64,000 bases of DNA from UBA6522 sp965205045 (GCA_965205045.1 OZ242031.1:2108001-2172000), one strand, 5' to 3'. Shown: positions 8,831 through 16,872, counted from the stretch's first letter. Made by a program: numbers and translations. Notes: generated from the sequence alone by a model not told the origin.

Positions 8831-9535
8831 ATGTCTCGGCTTGACGACCTCCAACGGTTTTATTCCTTGCTCTTCGAGCTAGAAGAGAGCCTGGGTGGCG
8901 CCCGCCAACTCGCCCATTGCTCCGGTCGCATGGCGTGGCCGGAACGCGGCGTCTATTTCTTCATGGAACCGGGTGAGACCCGCAGCCACTCAGGCCGTGG
9001 CCCTCGAATCGTTCGAGTCGGCACCCACGCCCTCAAGCCCAAGGGCAGACAAACACTCTGGAAGCGGCTCTATCAACACAAAGGAGTCGCGCGTTCCGGT
9101 GGGGGCAATCATCGCGGGTCGATCTTCCGGCTGATCGTCGGGACAGCGCTTATCGAGAGAGATGCCATCGACTGCGACTCCTGGGACGACCGCCGCGGTA
9201 GCGCGCCGCGCGAAGTTCGCGAGCGCGAGCTGCCGCTGGAACGCGCTGTCAGCCAGGTGATCGGCAGCATGTCCTTTCTCTGGCTTTCGGTCGACGATGA
9301 GCCGGGTCCCCAGAGCCTGCGCGGATTCATCGAGCGAAACGCTATCGCGCTTCTCAGCAACTACGGCAAGCCGCCCATCGATCCGCCCTCGGACTCGTGG
9401 CTCGGCAGCCATTGCACAAGGGAAAAGGTACGGACGTCGGGCCTGTGGAACTCAAACCATGTCGACGAGAGATACGATCCAGCATTCCTTGACGCGCTGG
9501 CATCCCAGCTTAACCAAGCGGAAGCCCCCGCGTGA
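8831..9535 (+). CDS. GIY-YIG-like nuclease-fold protein
   Basis: The protein has 234 residues. The segment WPERGVYFFMEPGE, then RIVRVGTHAL, then LWKRLYQHKG, then GGNHRGSIFRLIVG follows the GIY-YIG superfamily pattern: G-V-Y as the first strand, R-V-G-T-H as the second, and the conserved Arg in WKRLYQH. A later conserved Asn/Glu pair (ERNAIALLSNYGKPP) would fit the C-terminal part of this superfamily. Its stop overlaps the GTG of the next gene by 4 bases (GTGA), so the two are translationally coupled and probably work together. Function is unknown. A nuclease role is inferred from the fold only. Confidence 0.6.
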   Translation: MSRLDDLQRFYSLLFELEESLGGARQLAHCSGRMAWPERGVYFFMEPGETRSHSGRGPRIVRVGTHALKPKGRQTLWKRLYQHKGVARSGGGNHRGSIFRLIVGTALIERDAIDCDSWDDRRGSAPREVRERELPLERAVSQVIGSMSFLWLSVDDEPGPQSLRGFIERNAIALLSNYGKPPIDPPSDSWLGSHCTREKVRTSGLWNSNHVDERYDPAFLDALASQLNQAEAPA

Positions 9536-10182
9536 TCGTCGTCATCCAGTGCGCCGCCCGTAAGGCTGCCGACGCTGGCCATCTTCGCGCCCGGAATGGC
9601 CGGAAGGTGATGTTCGTTGCCGACCCCGATCTCGCGCCTCGTGGTGGCGACTGCATCTACGCACGCCCGGACGATATTGCCGACACCGGGACATCCTGGC
9701 GTGCCGTCCTCCGCCAATACAACGAGAATCCTGGCGACAATCGACTTGGCCTTCTGCCCGCGTGGCGGCTGTACCGTAACTCAACGTACGAGATGCTGGC
9801 TGAGCATTGTGGCCTGGATCGCCTGTACATCCTCTCGGCGGGATGGGGATTGATCCCGGCGGATTTCCTGACACCCAACTACGACATTACGTTCAGCACC
9901 GCTCAGAACGTCCAGAGGTTCAAGCGCCGCCGACGTCACGACAGCTATCGCGACTTTCGAATTTTGCCGGCCGACGCATCGGAACCCATCCTGTTTTTCG
10001 GTGGGAGGGACTATATCCAGTTGTTCTGTACGCTGACGGCAGATTCGGCAAGCCAGCGAACGGTGTTCTACGCTGGCAGGGAACCAGCCGCACCGGGTTG
10101 CAGGGTGCAGCGATTCGGGAAACCATTTACCAACTGGCACTACCAGTGTGCAAAGGCTTATGTCGAAGGCAGTAGTGACTGA
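9532..10182 (+). CDS. YaaA/DUF6884-like conserved protein, intact copy
   Basis: The GTG start at 9532 overlaps the previous stop. The product has 216 residues, opens with MIVVIQCAARKAAD, and has a core of LYILSAGWGLIPADFLTPNYD. That core resembles the S-A-K/G-x-G-L-x-P-x-x-x-x-x-Y-D signature of DUF6884/YaaA-like proteins. An extended acidic N-terminal region includes FVADPDLAP. The Arg-rich stretch RFKRRRRHDSYRD suggests nucleic-acid contact. Because it is coupled to a GIY-YIG-like gene and a truncated second copy sits at 5011, a role in a two-gene defence or DNA-modification module is plausible. The family assignment is tentative. Confidence 0.55.
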   Translation: MIVVIQCAARKAADAGHLRARNGRKVMFVADPDLAPRGGDCIYARPDDIADTGTSWRAVLRQYNENPGDNRLGLLPAWRLYRNSTYEMLAEHCGLDRLYILSAGWGLIPADFLTPNYDITFSTAQNVQRFKRRRRHDSYRDFRILPADASEPILFFGGRDYIQLFCTLTADSASQRTVFYAGREPAAPGCRVQRFGKPFTNWHYQCAKAYVEGSSD

Positions 10183-10205
10183 TCGTTGTTTCGATTGTGC
10201 CGAGA

Positions 10206-10907
10206 CTAATTCGTTGACGGATAGATTGGAAAGCGCAAGTAATGTTCGCTGTGATCGCCCTCATGGTTGGGCATGCCGGGTTTAGTGAGGAATCGAGGCG
10301 CGGGACCGAACATGGCACGGATACATCGCTCCGGCGATCTATCGTGCCAAGTGAGATTGAACGCGGCGTTTTTCGGAAAAAAGACCATCCGCGAGTAGGG
10401 TAGTTTGTCGTGAATGAACCAAGCCAACGGGTGCCAGTCTTGCGGCTTCTTGTATAGACCGGAGTCGATGAACCAAGGGATGACGATGCAGGCTGTGGCG
10501 CCGATGCGCTCCTCCTCGTCGCGATGATCCCATATATGTTTGGCGAAATTTTTCTTGTTGCTGGAACAACCCATCTTATGCTTGTTGCAATAGCCGTTCA
10601 CCACGGCACTTCGGAAGGCGGAGCGTATTACGACATGACCGAATATGCTTCGAAGCGGTTCCAGCAAGTTCTTGCAGAGTCCTTTTCCCGCCCTGACTGC
10701 GAGTTCCGCATCGTCGGGGACGTTGGGAATACCGTGCGCCGCCGAGACCTCTGAATGCAGAAAATCTCGCATGAAGAAATGCTCTGACAATCGTTCACGG
10801 CCAAAATCCTCCAATGCCGCCAACAGTTTTCTGTTTGGCTTTGGCATTGAGGATTCTCGCTGTGCCTTTGCGAACTGGCTCAGGGTGTAAGGTGTGTATG
10901 GTTTCAT
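10206..10907 (-). CDS. M15-peptidase-like protein of unknown function (full length)
   Basis: The protein has 233 residues. The N-terminal half resembles peptidase M15A-like proteins of phages: SEHFFMRDFLHSE, then AHGIPNVPDD, then LLEPLRSIFGHVVIRSAFRS. The expected zinc-site region reads KHIWD, then ATACIVIPW, so a His is kept but the Asp that usually follows the Gly-x-Ala motif is replaced by Cys. A conserved WH appears near the end (AFNLTWHDRSPERC). A 5'-truncated relative is at 32104-32530 and shares the IPWF, WFIHD(K/H)L and WH(D/E) blocks. Enzyme activity is doubtful. An alternative start is the Met at residue 21 (10847). Confidence 0.55.
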   Translation of the reverse strand: MKPYTPYTLSQFAKAQRESSMPKPNRKLLAALEDFGRERLSEHFFMRDFLHSEVSAAHGIPNVPDDAELAVRAGKGLCKNLLEPLRSIFGHVVIRSAFRSAVVNGYCNKHKMGCSSNKKNFAKHIWDHRDEEERIGATACIVIPWFIDSGLYKKPQDWHPLAWFIHDKLPYSRMVFFPKNAAFNLTWHDRSPERCIRAMFGPAPRFLTKPGMPNHEGDHSEHYLRFPIYPSTN

Positions 10908-10969
10908 CGTGCGCTATCCGGAATTGCTACCCCAACAGCGAAACAGGGGAGGCGGGGTCAGCGGGCATG

Positions 10970-11013
10970 CAAAAAATAACCCCGCCGGGGCTTTCAGGCG
11001 AGTCCGGCGGGGA
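10970..11013 (-). terminator. Rho-independent terminator, minus strand
   Basis: Read on the minus strand, a 9-bp GC stem (CCCCGCCGG at 10980-10988 paired with CCGGCGGGG at 11004-11012, 15-base loop) is followed by TTATTTTTTGC. It would end transcripts coming from the right. The only intact minus-strand gene there now is the IS1380 transposase, so it may have served a gene displaced or lost when the IS arrived. Confidence 0.75.
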
Positions 11014-11056
11014 GCAATTGCGAGGTAGGATAGGTGAACCGGGGATCGGGCGTCAA

Positions 11057-12702
11057 CCCTTAATTCCCTGTTAAGCAGCCGACTATCGCGGTATTCGGTC
11101 GATCGAGCCTCGTGGATGGCAGGCGCGCCGACGGATTGGAGTCTCGCGCGATGGGCCGATGCGCAGAAGGGCCGGAAACAGGCGTTTCGGCACCCTGCCG
11201 GGCGGTTTTTGCCGCCACCGGAGGGAGGGTCTCCCCGCCGCGGCCCGGCGTTGCGGGATCGGGAGCGGTCAGGCAGCCAGCGGGGCTGGCGGGGCACGCG
11301 CCTCCAGGTGCCGCATCGCCGCGTACAGCCACTGAAGCCTGAAGTTCGTCCTGGCGAACTTCAGGCCCAGCCGGCGCCCGGTGCGCACCATGTACGCCGC
11401 GGTCCTCATCACGTAGCGGATCACCGGGGCGATGCCGTGGCGGCGCGCCCGCTTCGACAGCGCCGTGAACTGCACCGCCCTGAGCAGCACCTGCGCGATC
11501 TGGCCCAGCGCGTAGAACGCCTGGTTGGCCCGATACCCCCGGCACGGCGGGTGATGCAGGTCCATGTCCCGAAGCGGACCCTTGAACGCGTTCTCCTGCC
11601 CCTGCTTGCCCCGGTGGCGGCGCACCAACTCCTTCAACCCGATATCGTTGCGCGAGACCAGCATCACCGTGTATCTGGGCACCAGCAGCCCCTGGCCGTT
11701 CTCCGTGCGCCGGCGCACCACCACGTAGTGCTGCCCGGCATCCCAGCCGGCGGGCCGGTGGGTGGCGAAGATCGCCTCCTCCTCCATCCCGATGTCCGTC
11801 CAGGCCGAGTCTTCAAGCCCCTCCAGCTGCTCCAGCACCGGCTTGCGCCACCCCCGGTGGGTCAGGCTGATGGAGTAATCCCATCCCCGCGCGGCGCACC
11901 GCCGCACCAGGTCCCCCTTGTAGTAGGCGTTGTCGGCGCGCAGCCACACCGGCGTGCCTTCGGGCAGCATCGGCGCGACCCATTCCAACTGCTTGCGCCA
12001 GTTCAGCGTCACCCGGCCCCCGCCGGGGCACAACTGCCCCGCCGCCCACAGCCCGCCCAGGAACGTGGCGTGCAGCCAGTAGCCGCGCCGGCCCTCGTAA
12101 TCCGGCCGCGCCCGCTGGAACAGCCGCCCGTCCACCTCGATCCCGGTGGCGTCGATGAACACCGGCACGTAGCCCCGGACCCTCGCCTCGTACGCCACGA
12201 TCTCCGGCGCCACCCGCTCGGCAAACTCCCGCGCGGCCTCCCAGAGCCCCTTCACGTCGGCCACCCGCAGCCGCGACAGCCACTCCCCGGCCCGGCGCGA
12301 CTCCGGCGCCCGGCCCAGACCCAGCAGCGTGCACGCCACCGCATCGGCCCGCAGCGCGTCCAGGTCCGACAGCGCCCCGTGACCGCGCGCCAGCGAAGCG
12401 ATCATCGACCACAGCATCTCGGCATCGCTCGCGCCGCGGTCGCGCACCTTCACGCTGACCGCCTCCTCCAGCAGCTTGAACAACTCGAACCGCCGTGCCG
12501 TGTGCGCCAAAATGGACGAGCCGCCAAAGCCGGTCAGGCCCAAATCCGTGAACTCCATCTCCACCCTGGGCGGGCGGATTTTGCGCTTCTTCAAGACTCA
12601 CCCCGCAGGTGAAAGTTGCGGAGCTGCTATTTTCTCACACAAGTCCCTGTGCGACATCAGGTTTTTGGCTTTCGGCTATACTGCTTAACAGGGAATTAGG
12701 GG
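11057..12702 (-). mobile_element. IS1380-family insertion sequence, about 1646 bp
   Basis: The ends are 22-base inverted repeats with one mismatch. The left end reads CCCTTAATTCCCTGTTAAGC (11057 onward), and the right end is its near complement ending at 12702. A direct repeat, CGTCAA, flanks the element (11051-11056 and 12703-12708), fitting a 4-6 base target duplication depending on where the boundary is set. One transposase gene is present and intact. Confidence 0.9.
11269..12594 (-). CDS. IS1380-family transposase
   Basis: This DDE transposase has 441 residues. The catalytic blocks are VFIDATGIEVDG (first Asp), VWLRADNAYYKG (second Asp) and HRGKQGQENAFKGPLRDMDL (Glu, family signature), followed by CRGYRANQAFYALGQIAQ. 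Length and motifs match a complete IS1380 transposase. Plus-strand open frames across it are shadows. Confidence 0.94.
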   Translation of the reverse strand: MKKRKIRPPRVEMEFTDLGLTGFGGSSILAHTARRFELFKLLEEAVSVKVRDRGASDAEMLWSMIASLARGHGALSDLDALRADAVACTLLGLGRAPESRRAGEWLSRLRVADVKGLWEAAREFAERVAPEIVAYEARVRGYVPVFIDATGIEVDGRLFQRARPDYEGRRGYWLHATFLGGLWAAGQLCPGGGRVTLNWRKQLEWVAPMLPEGTPVWLRADNAYYKGDLVRRCAARGWDYSISLTHRGWRKPVLEQLEGLEDSAWTDIGMEEEAIFATHRPAGWDAGQHYVVVRRRTENGQGLLVPRYTVMLVSRNDIGLKELVRRHRGKQGQENAFKGPLRDMDLHHPPCRGYRANQAFYALGQIAQVLLRAVQFTALSKRARRHGIAPVIRYVMRTAAYMVRTGRRLGLKFARTNFRLQWLYAAMRHLEARAPPAPLAA

Positions 12703-12794
12703 CGTCAACGCGCTAGGCCCAGACCGGATAGACCCACCAAACCAACGCAGCGTGGGTTACCACCAGCTTGACGGTGGGGTAGTATCGTATACCC

Positions 12795-12947
12795 ATGACC
12801 GACCGGTTCTTCGACCGTCCCATCCTGCGCTCCCCCTGCGCGCGGCGGTCGCGCCACTGGAAACTCAACGAGAGCTGCCATCGTTACACGCTGATGGACG
12901 TCATCAACGAGCTCCGGCGCCAGCGGCCCGGTCATGGCCAGCGCTGA
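12795..12947 (+). pseudogene. 50-codon remnant resembling the N-terminus of a type III-like restriction helicase
   Basis: The frame opens MTDRFFDRPILRSP, then RHWKLNE, which closely recalls the conserved first 25 residues (FDRPILNSPYxxPxRHWELD) of DEAD-box restriction endonucleases of the BPTD_3080-like type. The rest (YTLMDVINELRRQRPG) does not continue that family, and the frame stops after 50 codons. It overlaps the start of the AAA+ gene by 14 bases. I read it as a leftover leader of a lost restriction gene that may now drive coupled translation of the AAA+ gene. Confidence 0.45.
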
Positions 12948-13911
12948 ACAGATCAAGGCGCTGCTGAAGTCGCATATGGATGGCGACGACGACCGGTTTT
13001 TCTCCGTCGCCATGCAGGTCGCCGCCCACGAGGCGAGACTCGGACATGGCAAGCTCGCGGAAGAACTGCGATCCATGATCGATGAAGCCAAGGAACGACG
13101 CGGCGCAAGTCCGCCTGTACCGATTGGCCGCCCGCGCGGTGAGTTGGCAAATCTCCTGGAGGCCTCTTATCCGAAGGCCCGGCTGGGCGATATGATTCTG
13201 ACCGACGCACTCGCCGATCAGATTAAGCGGGTCATCCGGGAGCAGCGTCATGCCGGGCGAATCGTGGAGCATGGCCTGTCGCCGAGACGCAAGCTGCTTT
13301 TGACCGGTCCTCCCGGCACGGGAAAAACGATGACCGCATCCGTCCTGGCCGGCGAGCTTGGTCTTCCTCTCTTTGAGGTGCGGCTCGACGGGCTCATCAC
13401 CAAGTACATGGGGGAGACCGCCGCCAAACTGCGGCAGGTTTTCGACGCCACCAGCCGGACCCGTGGCGTTTACTTCTTCGACGAGTTCGACGCCATCGGT
13501 TCCCAACGTGGGATCGCCAATGACGTGGGGGAGATTCGCCGCGTTCTGAACAGCTTCCTGCAGATGATCGAGCAGGACCGTTCCCACAGCCTTGTCGTTG
13601 CGGCCACGAACCACCCGGCGATTCTCGATTCGGCGCTGTTCCGGCGCTTCGACGATGTCCTGCACTACGAACTTCCGGAGAAGTCGCAAATCGTCTGCCT
13701 TCTTGAGGCTCGTCTCTCGAGTTCGGTTACAGCGGGGGTCCAGTGGCAGCGCTTGGCCGAACTGGCGGCCGGATTGAGCTATGCGGAGATCACACGCGCA
13801 TCCGACGAGGCGCTGAAGGATGCGCTGATTCATGAACGACCGAAGGTTCGGGAGACGGATATCCAGACGATGCTCGAGGAGCGCAAGAGCGTCGCCGAGA
13901 GGATCGAGTAG
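12934..13911 (+). CDS. AAA+ ATPase, IetA-like (S8-protease-associated type)
   Basis: The protein has 325 residues. The N-terminal helical region (QIKALLKSHMDGDDDRFFSV) resembles AAA+ ATPases that usually pair with a subtilisin-like protease, as in the IetAS defence system. The Walker A is LLTGPPGTGKTMTAS, the Walker B is GVYFFDEFDAIG, sensor 1 is VVAATNHP, and the Arg fingers are in ALFRRFDD. The partner S8 protease is absent. Instead a small helical protein (13985) and a PD-(D/E)XK nuclease-like gene (14385) follow on the same strand with gaps of under 90 bases. The partner may have been lost or replaced. Confidence 0.75.
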   Translation: MASAEQIKALLKSHMDGDDDRFFSVAMQVAAHEARLGHGKLAEELRSMIDEAKERRGASPPVPIGRPRGELANLLEASYPKARLGDMILTDALADQIKRVIREQRHAGRIVEHGLSPRRKLLLTGPPGTGKTMTASVLAGELGLPLFEVRLDGLITKYMGETAAKLRQVFDATSRTRGVYFFDEFDAIGSQRGIANDVGEIRRVLNSFLQMIEQDRSHSLVVAATNHPAILDSALFRRFDDVLHYELPEKSQIVCLLEARLSSSVTAGVQWQRLAELAAGLSYAEITRASDEALKDALIHERPKVRETDIQTMLEERKSVAERIE

Positions 13912-13984
13912 GACTACGAACAGCGCACGGAACGCGGACTCGCATGCCAGACGAACCTGACGCTAGACATTGAGGAAGGTGCAA

Positions 13985-14299
13985 ATGAACAAACCAGATA
14001 CACAAGCCGAGGAACGGGTGCGTAAGGACCTGCTTAAGCTCTCTGGGGCGACGGAACGGGGCGACCTGAAAACAGCGAGGCAATTAGCGGGACACTTGGA
14101 AGAATCCCTTCAGATGCTCATCGAACAAATGAACAAGCCAGATACACAAGCCGTGAAACGTGCGCGAAAGGACCTGCTTAAGTTCTCTACGGCGACGGCA
14201 CGGGGCGACCAGGAAGTAGCGAGGCAACTAGCGGGACGCTTGGAAGAGTCCCTTGAGGAGCTCCTCGATCAAATGAGACAGACCAGGGGCGGGAGCTAA
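13985..14299 (+). CDS. Small helical protein made of two 48-residue tandem repeats
   Basis: The 104-residue protein consists of two 48-residue units (bases 13985-14128 and 14129-14272). Each starts MNKPDTQA and continues with the pattern RKDLLK-S-AT-RGD, A-RQLAG-LEESL, then a short tail. The units are about 70% identical, so this is an intragenic duplication. GAGGAAGG lies 5-12 bases upstream of the ATG. No known family is recognised. It sits between the AAA+ ATPase and the nuclease-like gene and is probably co-transcribed. A coiled-coil or adaptor role is possible. Confidence 0.6.
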   Translation: MNKPDTQAEERVRKDLLKLSGATERGDLKTARQLAGHLEESLQMLIEQMNKPDTQAVKRARKDLLKFSTATARGDQEVARQLAGRLEESLEELLDQMRQTRGGS

Positions 14300-14384
14300 C
14301 TAAGGATCGGGAGGTGGCGTTGCGGTGGTTGCTGAGCCATCATTCTCTCCGCTTCCAGCGGCCCGGCGAAGTTCGCCATCGACT

Positions 14385-15626
14385 ATGTCCACAGCAAATG
14401 AAGCCCATGGCGACCTGATCCGTCTGAATCTCACGGGCGATACCCATGAAGAGACCCTGACGCGCATCCCCCTGGGAACCCCTTCCGCCCAAGGCGGCAT
14501 CGACGAGTCGACACTTCAGGACTTGCTATTCCGCTACCCCCAGACGCTCCCGATCGCCACCATCGATGCGGCCTACGACAATGCCGTTCCCGTCTGCCGG
14601 GAGCTATCCACGCCGGCGGGCTACGTGGACGCTCTCTACGTCAACGCCCTCGGTCGCCTGACGCTGGCCGAATTCAAGCTTTGGCGCAATCCGCAGGCGC
14701 GAAGGGAAGTCATCGGCCAAATTCTCGACTACGCAAAGGAGATTGCCTCCTGGGATTACGAGGATCTGCAGCGCGAGGTGTCCAAGTCACTGAAGCGGCC
14801 CGGCAACGTGCTTTTTGATCTGGTTCGCGCGACCGATCCGGTCGTTGACGAGGGCGTGTTCGTGGACAACGTCACTCGACATCTTCGGCGAGGCGAGTTC
14901 CTCTTGCTGATCATCGGCGACGGCATTCGTGAGGGTGTCGAGAACATCGTCGATTTCGTTCAGAAGCACAGCGGTTTGCATTTCAACCTCGCGCTGGTGA
15001 AAGCGGCGCTGTATCGCGATAGGGACGACCACGTCATTGTCCAGCCGCGCGTCCTGTGCCGTACCGAGATCGTACGTCGCGTAGTCTTCGAGGCCGGAGA
15101 AAGCCTCGAAATTCTCCCGGATGACGCCGAACGAGAAGACGTGCTTTCGGACCTTCAACGGGAGAACCTTCGTTTCTGGACTGCCGTTCTGGATGATTTT
15201 GCCTTCTCGGACGTCACGGTCGATATTCCCGATGTCACAAAGGAATCGGCGCTGTATGTCAAGGTGAGGAACTCGGGGTTCGGCGACTGGGGCCTGTCGT
15301 TCGTCGGATACCTGTATCGCGGCTCCCCGCACGTCGGTTGCTACTTGACGTGTCGAAAGGACATTCCACAGGCGGTACGGGTTTACGAGTTGATCGAGGC
15401 GACGCTGGACGAATTGCGCCAGACATTGGGCGACGACCTCCAGACATGGAAGAACAGCAATGGCAGACCTAGGATCGGGTATCGGCGCCGCGACGGGCTA
15501 CCGTTCGGCGCTACCGATAGCTCGCCGGACTTCCAAGAGTCGGTGCGGTGGATGCGGGGGAAGCTGAATCTACTGGTTAGTGACCTTTATCCACGATTAC
15601 AGGCGATGCTATCGGGAAACGCATGA
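14385..15626 (+). CDS. PD-(D/E)XK nuclease-family protein
   Basis: The product has 413 residues from the ATG at 14385. The block GYVDALYVNALGRLTLAEFK fits the PD-(D/E)XK core, with an Asp, then a beta hairpin, then the E-F-K catalytic pair, followed by QARREVIGQILDYAKE. This resembles restriction-like endonuclease domains found in large uncharacterised defence proteins. The C-terminal half (VRNSGFGDWGLSFVGYLYRG and the rest) is not recognised. An in-frame ATG at 14325 would add a proline-rich 20 residues and is less likely. It probably belongs with the two genes upstream. Confidence 0.65.
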   Translation: MSTANEAHGDLIRLNLTGDTHEETLTRIPLGTPSAQGGIDESTLQDLLFRYPQTLPIATIDAAYDNAVPVCRELSTPAGYVDALYVNALGRLTLAEFKLWRNPQARREVIGQILDYAKEIASWDYEDLQREVSKSLKRPGNVLFDLVRATDPVVDEGVFVDNVTRHLRRGEFLLLIIGDGIREGVENIVDFVQKHSGLHFNLALVKAALYRDRDDHVIVQPRVLCRTEIVRRVVFEAGESLEILPDDAEREDVLSDLQRENLRFWTAVLDDFAFSDVTVDIPDVTKESALYVKVRNSGFGDWGLSFVGYLYRGSPHVGCYLTCRKDIPQAVRVYELIEATLDELRQTLGDDLQTWKNSNGRPRIGYRRRDGLPFGATDSSPDFQESVRWMRGKLNLLVSDLYPRLQAMLSGNA

Positions 15627-15818
15627 GGCACGCGCTCATCCATGATCGATTCAATAGGGTTGCGTAGCATGCAAGGAGCGGATAGCCACACCCATCGCGA
15701 AAAGAGATTCCTGATTGACAGGGTAAGTTGGCGATATCTATAGCCAAGCAAGCAGATACGCGAGTCCGAACCGCGGGATTTCCGAGTAACGGGATCGTTT
15801 TTATTCACACAATACCGC

Positions 15819-16019
15819 TCAATCATTCTGGCTGTAGCAACCAGTCCGATTCCAGCCCAATGGTGGCTCGATGTTAAAGGTAGGCTTGATTTCTACGCCA
15901 AGTTTCCTTAGGTCTCGTTCCAATTTCTCGTGAGCGGAAACAGTATCTTCATTGATATTCCTATTTTGGTTGATAATTTTCTTCCGGTCCAGCGGTGATA
16001 TTTCCCGTTTTGTCTCCAT
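15819..16019 (-). CDS. Small AT-rich protein coupled to the SDH-like gene
   Basis: The 66-residue frame starts METKREISPLDRKKI and is very polar (LERDLRKLGVEIKPTF near the middle). It follows the SDH-like gene with a 1-base gap on the same strand and shares its low GC content, so the two form an operon of foreign origin. The family is not recognised. An upstream in-frame Met (16064) overlaps the previous gene and is less likely. Confidence 0.5.
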   Translation of the reverse strand: METKREISPLDRKKIINQNRNINEDTVSAHEKLERDLRKLGVEIKPTFNIEPPLGWNRTGCYSQND

Positions 16020-16020
16020 G

Positions 16021-16872
16021 CTAGAAATACTCCTTTGTGTGGACAAACGATATGTGTTCCTCACGATTCATATAGTCCCGCAATAACTCAAAATATGCTC
16101 GAATTAGGTGGTACAAATCGGCATCATCCTCAAAACTATCTATTTTCAACTTTACCTCATCTCCCCTCAATGTTTCCATGTCAATCGCGCGTCCGTGAGA
16201 ATGCCACTTTTCGGGATCATTAAGCAACGCAGCAATTTCCCGAGCGCGATCTGCTTTCATTTCTTCCGTTACATCCAATTGTTGTGTTTCTGTTCGTGTC
16301 CAATTCTTGAACTTGTATTGTGTTAGCCATCTAATGAGTAGATCTATTGAGAGTTCTCTCGCTTGTTCGAACTGATACAATTCACCCAAATCCAGTTTAT
16401 TCAGCAGCGCATATTCTGCAGTAGTTAGCGCCCCATTTGCAGCTTTCGCATTAAGTCGCTCAAACTGATTGAGATATGACAACGCAGGAACTAACTTTCC
16501 GTCTCTTTCAATTTGAGGATCAATAGGGCCTAGACAAGATAAATGATCCATCATAATTCGATCTGCGCTTAGTGCCAAGATCGTTCCGGCGGACATTGCG
16601 CGATCAGGGACGATTACAGTCATATCTTCATAGACAGATCGAAGTGCAGTTACCATTCTCTCCACAACTTCGACTACCCCACCCGGCGTATCGAGGATAA
16701 CAACTACGGACGTAGAGTCGTGAGGTAAATTTTCGATAGCAGTACGAAGTCGAAACTCCAAGCCCGGTATAATTGGACTTACGATAGTGACAACCTCAGC
16801 GTTGAGCTTATTGCCAATTTCGACCAATTTCCGGGTCAATTGGTCTCTAATGTGGGTATCTAGAGGTCTCAC
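16021..16872 (-). CDS. SDH/SppA-like ClpP-fold serine protease family protein
   Basis: The protein has 283 residues and belongs to the PF01972-like group (serine dehydrogenase proteinase, ClpP/crotonase fold). Visible blocks are VVVILDTPGGVVEVVERMV for the oxyanion loop, DRAMSAGTILALSADRI with the nucleophile Ser after MSAG and GT, and LSCLGPIDPQIE with the conserved GPIDPQ. Family members cleave peptides or act with membrane partners, but there is no signal peptide or membrane helix here, so it is probably cytoplasmic. Its base composition is clearly AT-richer than its neighbours, suggesting transfer. Members also occur in defence islands. Confidence 0.75.
   Translation of the reverse strand: MRPLDTHIRDQLTRKLVEIGNKLNAEVVTIVSPIIPGLEFRLRTAIENLPHDSTSVVVILDTPGGVVEVVERMVTALRSVYEDMTVIVPDRAMSAGTILALSADRIMMDHLSCLGPIDPQIERDGKLVPALSYLNQFERLNAKAANGALTTAEYALLNKLDLGELYQFEQARELSIDLLIRWLTQYKFKNWTRTETQQLDVTEEMKADRAREIAALLNDPEKWHSHGRAIDMETLRGDEVKLKIDSFEDDADLYHLIRAYFELLRDYMNREEHISFVHTKEYF

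Noticed and set aside
8483..8882. Overlapping frames of about 120 codons on both strands upstream of the GIY-YIG-like gene
   Set aside because: No motif, mutual overlap, and the space is needed for divergent promoters.
11116..12612. 498-codon plus-strand frame across the IS1380 element
   Set aside because: Antisense shadow of an intact transposase, with composition typical of such shadows.
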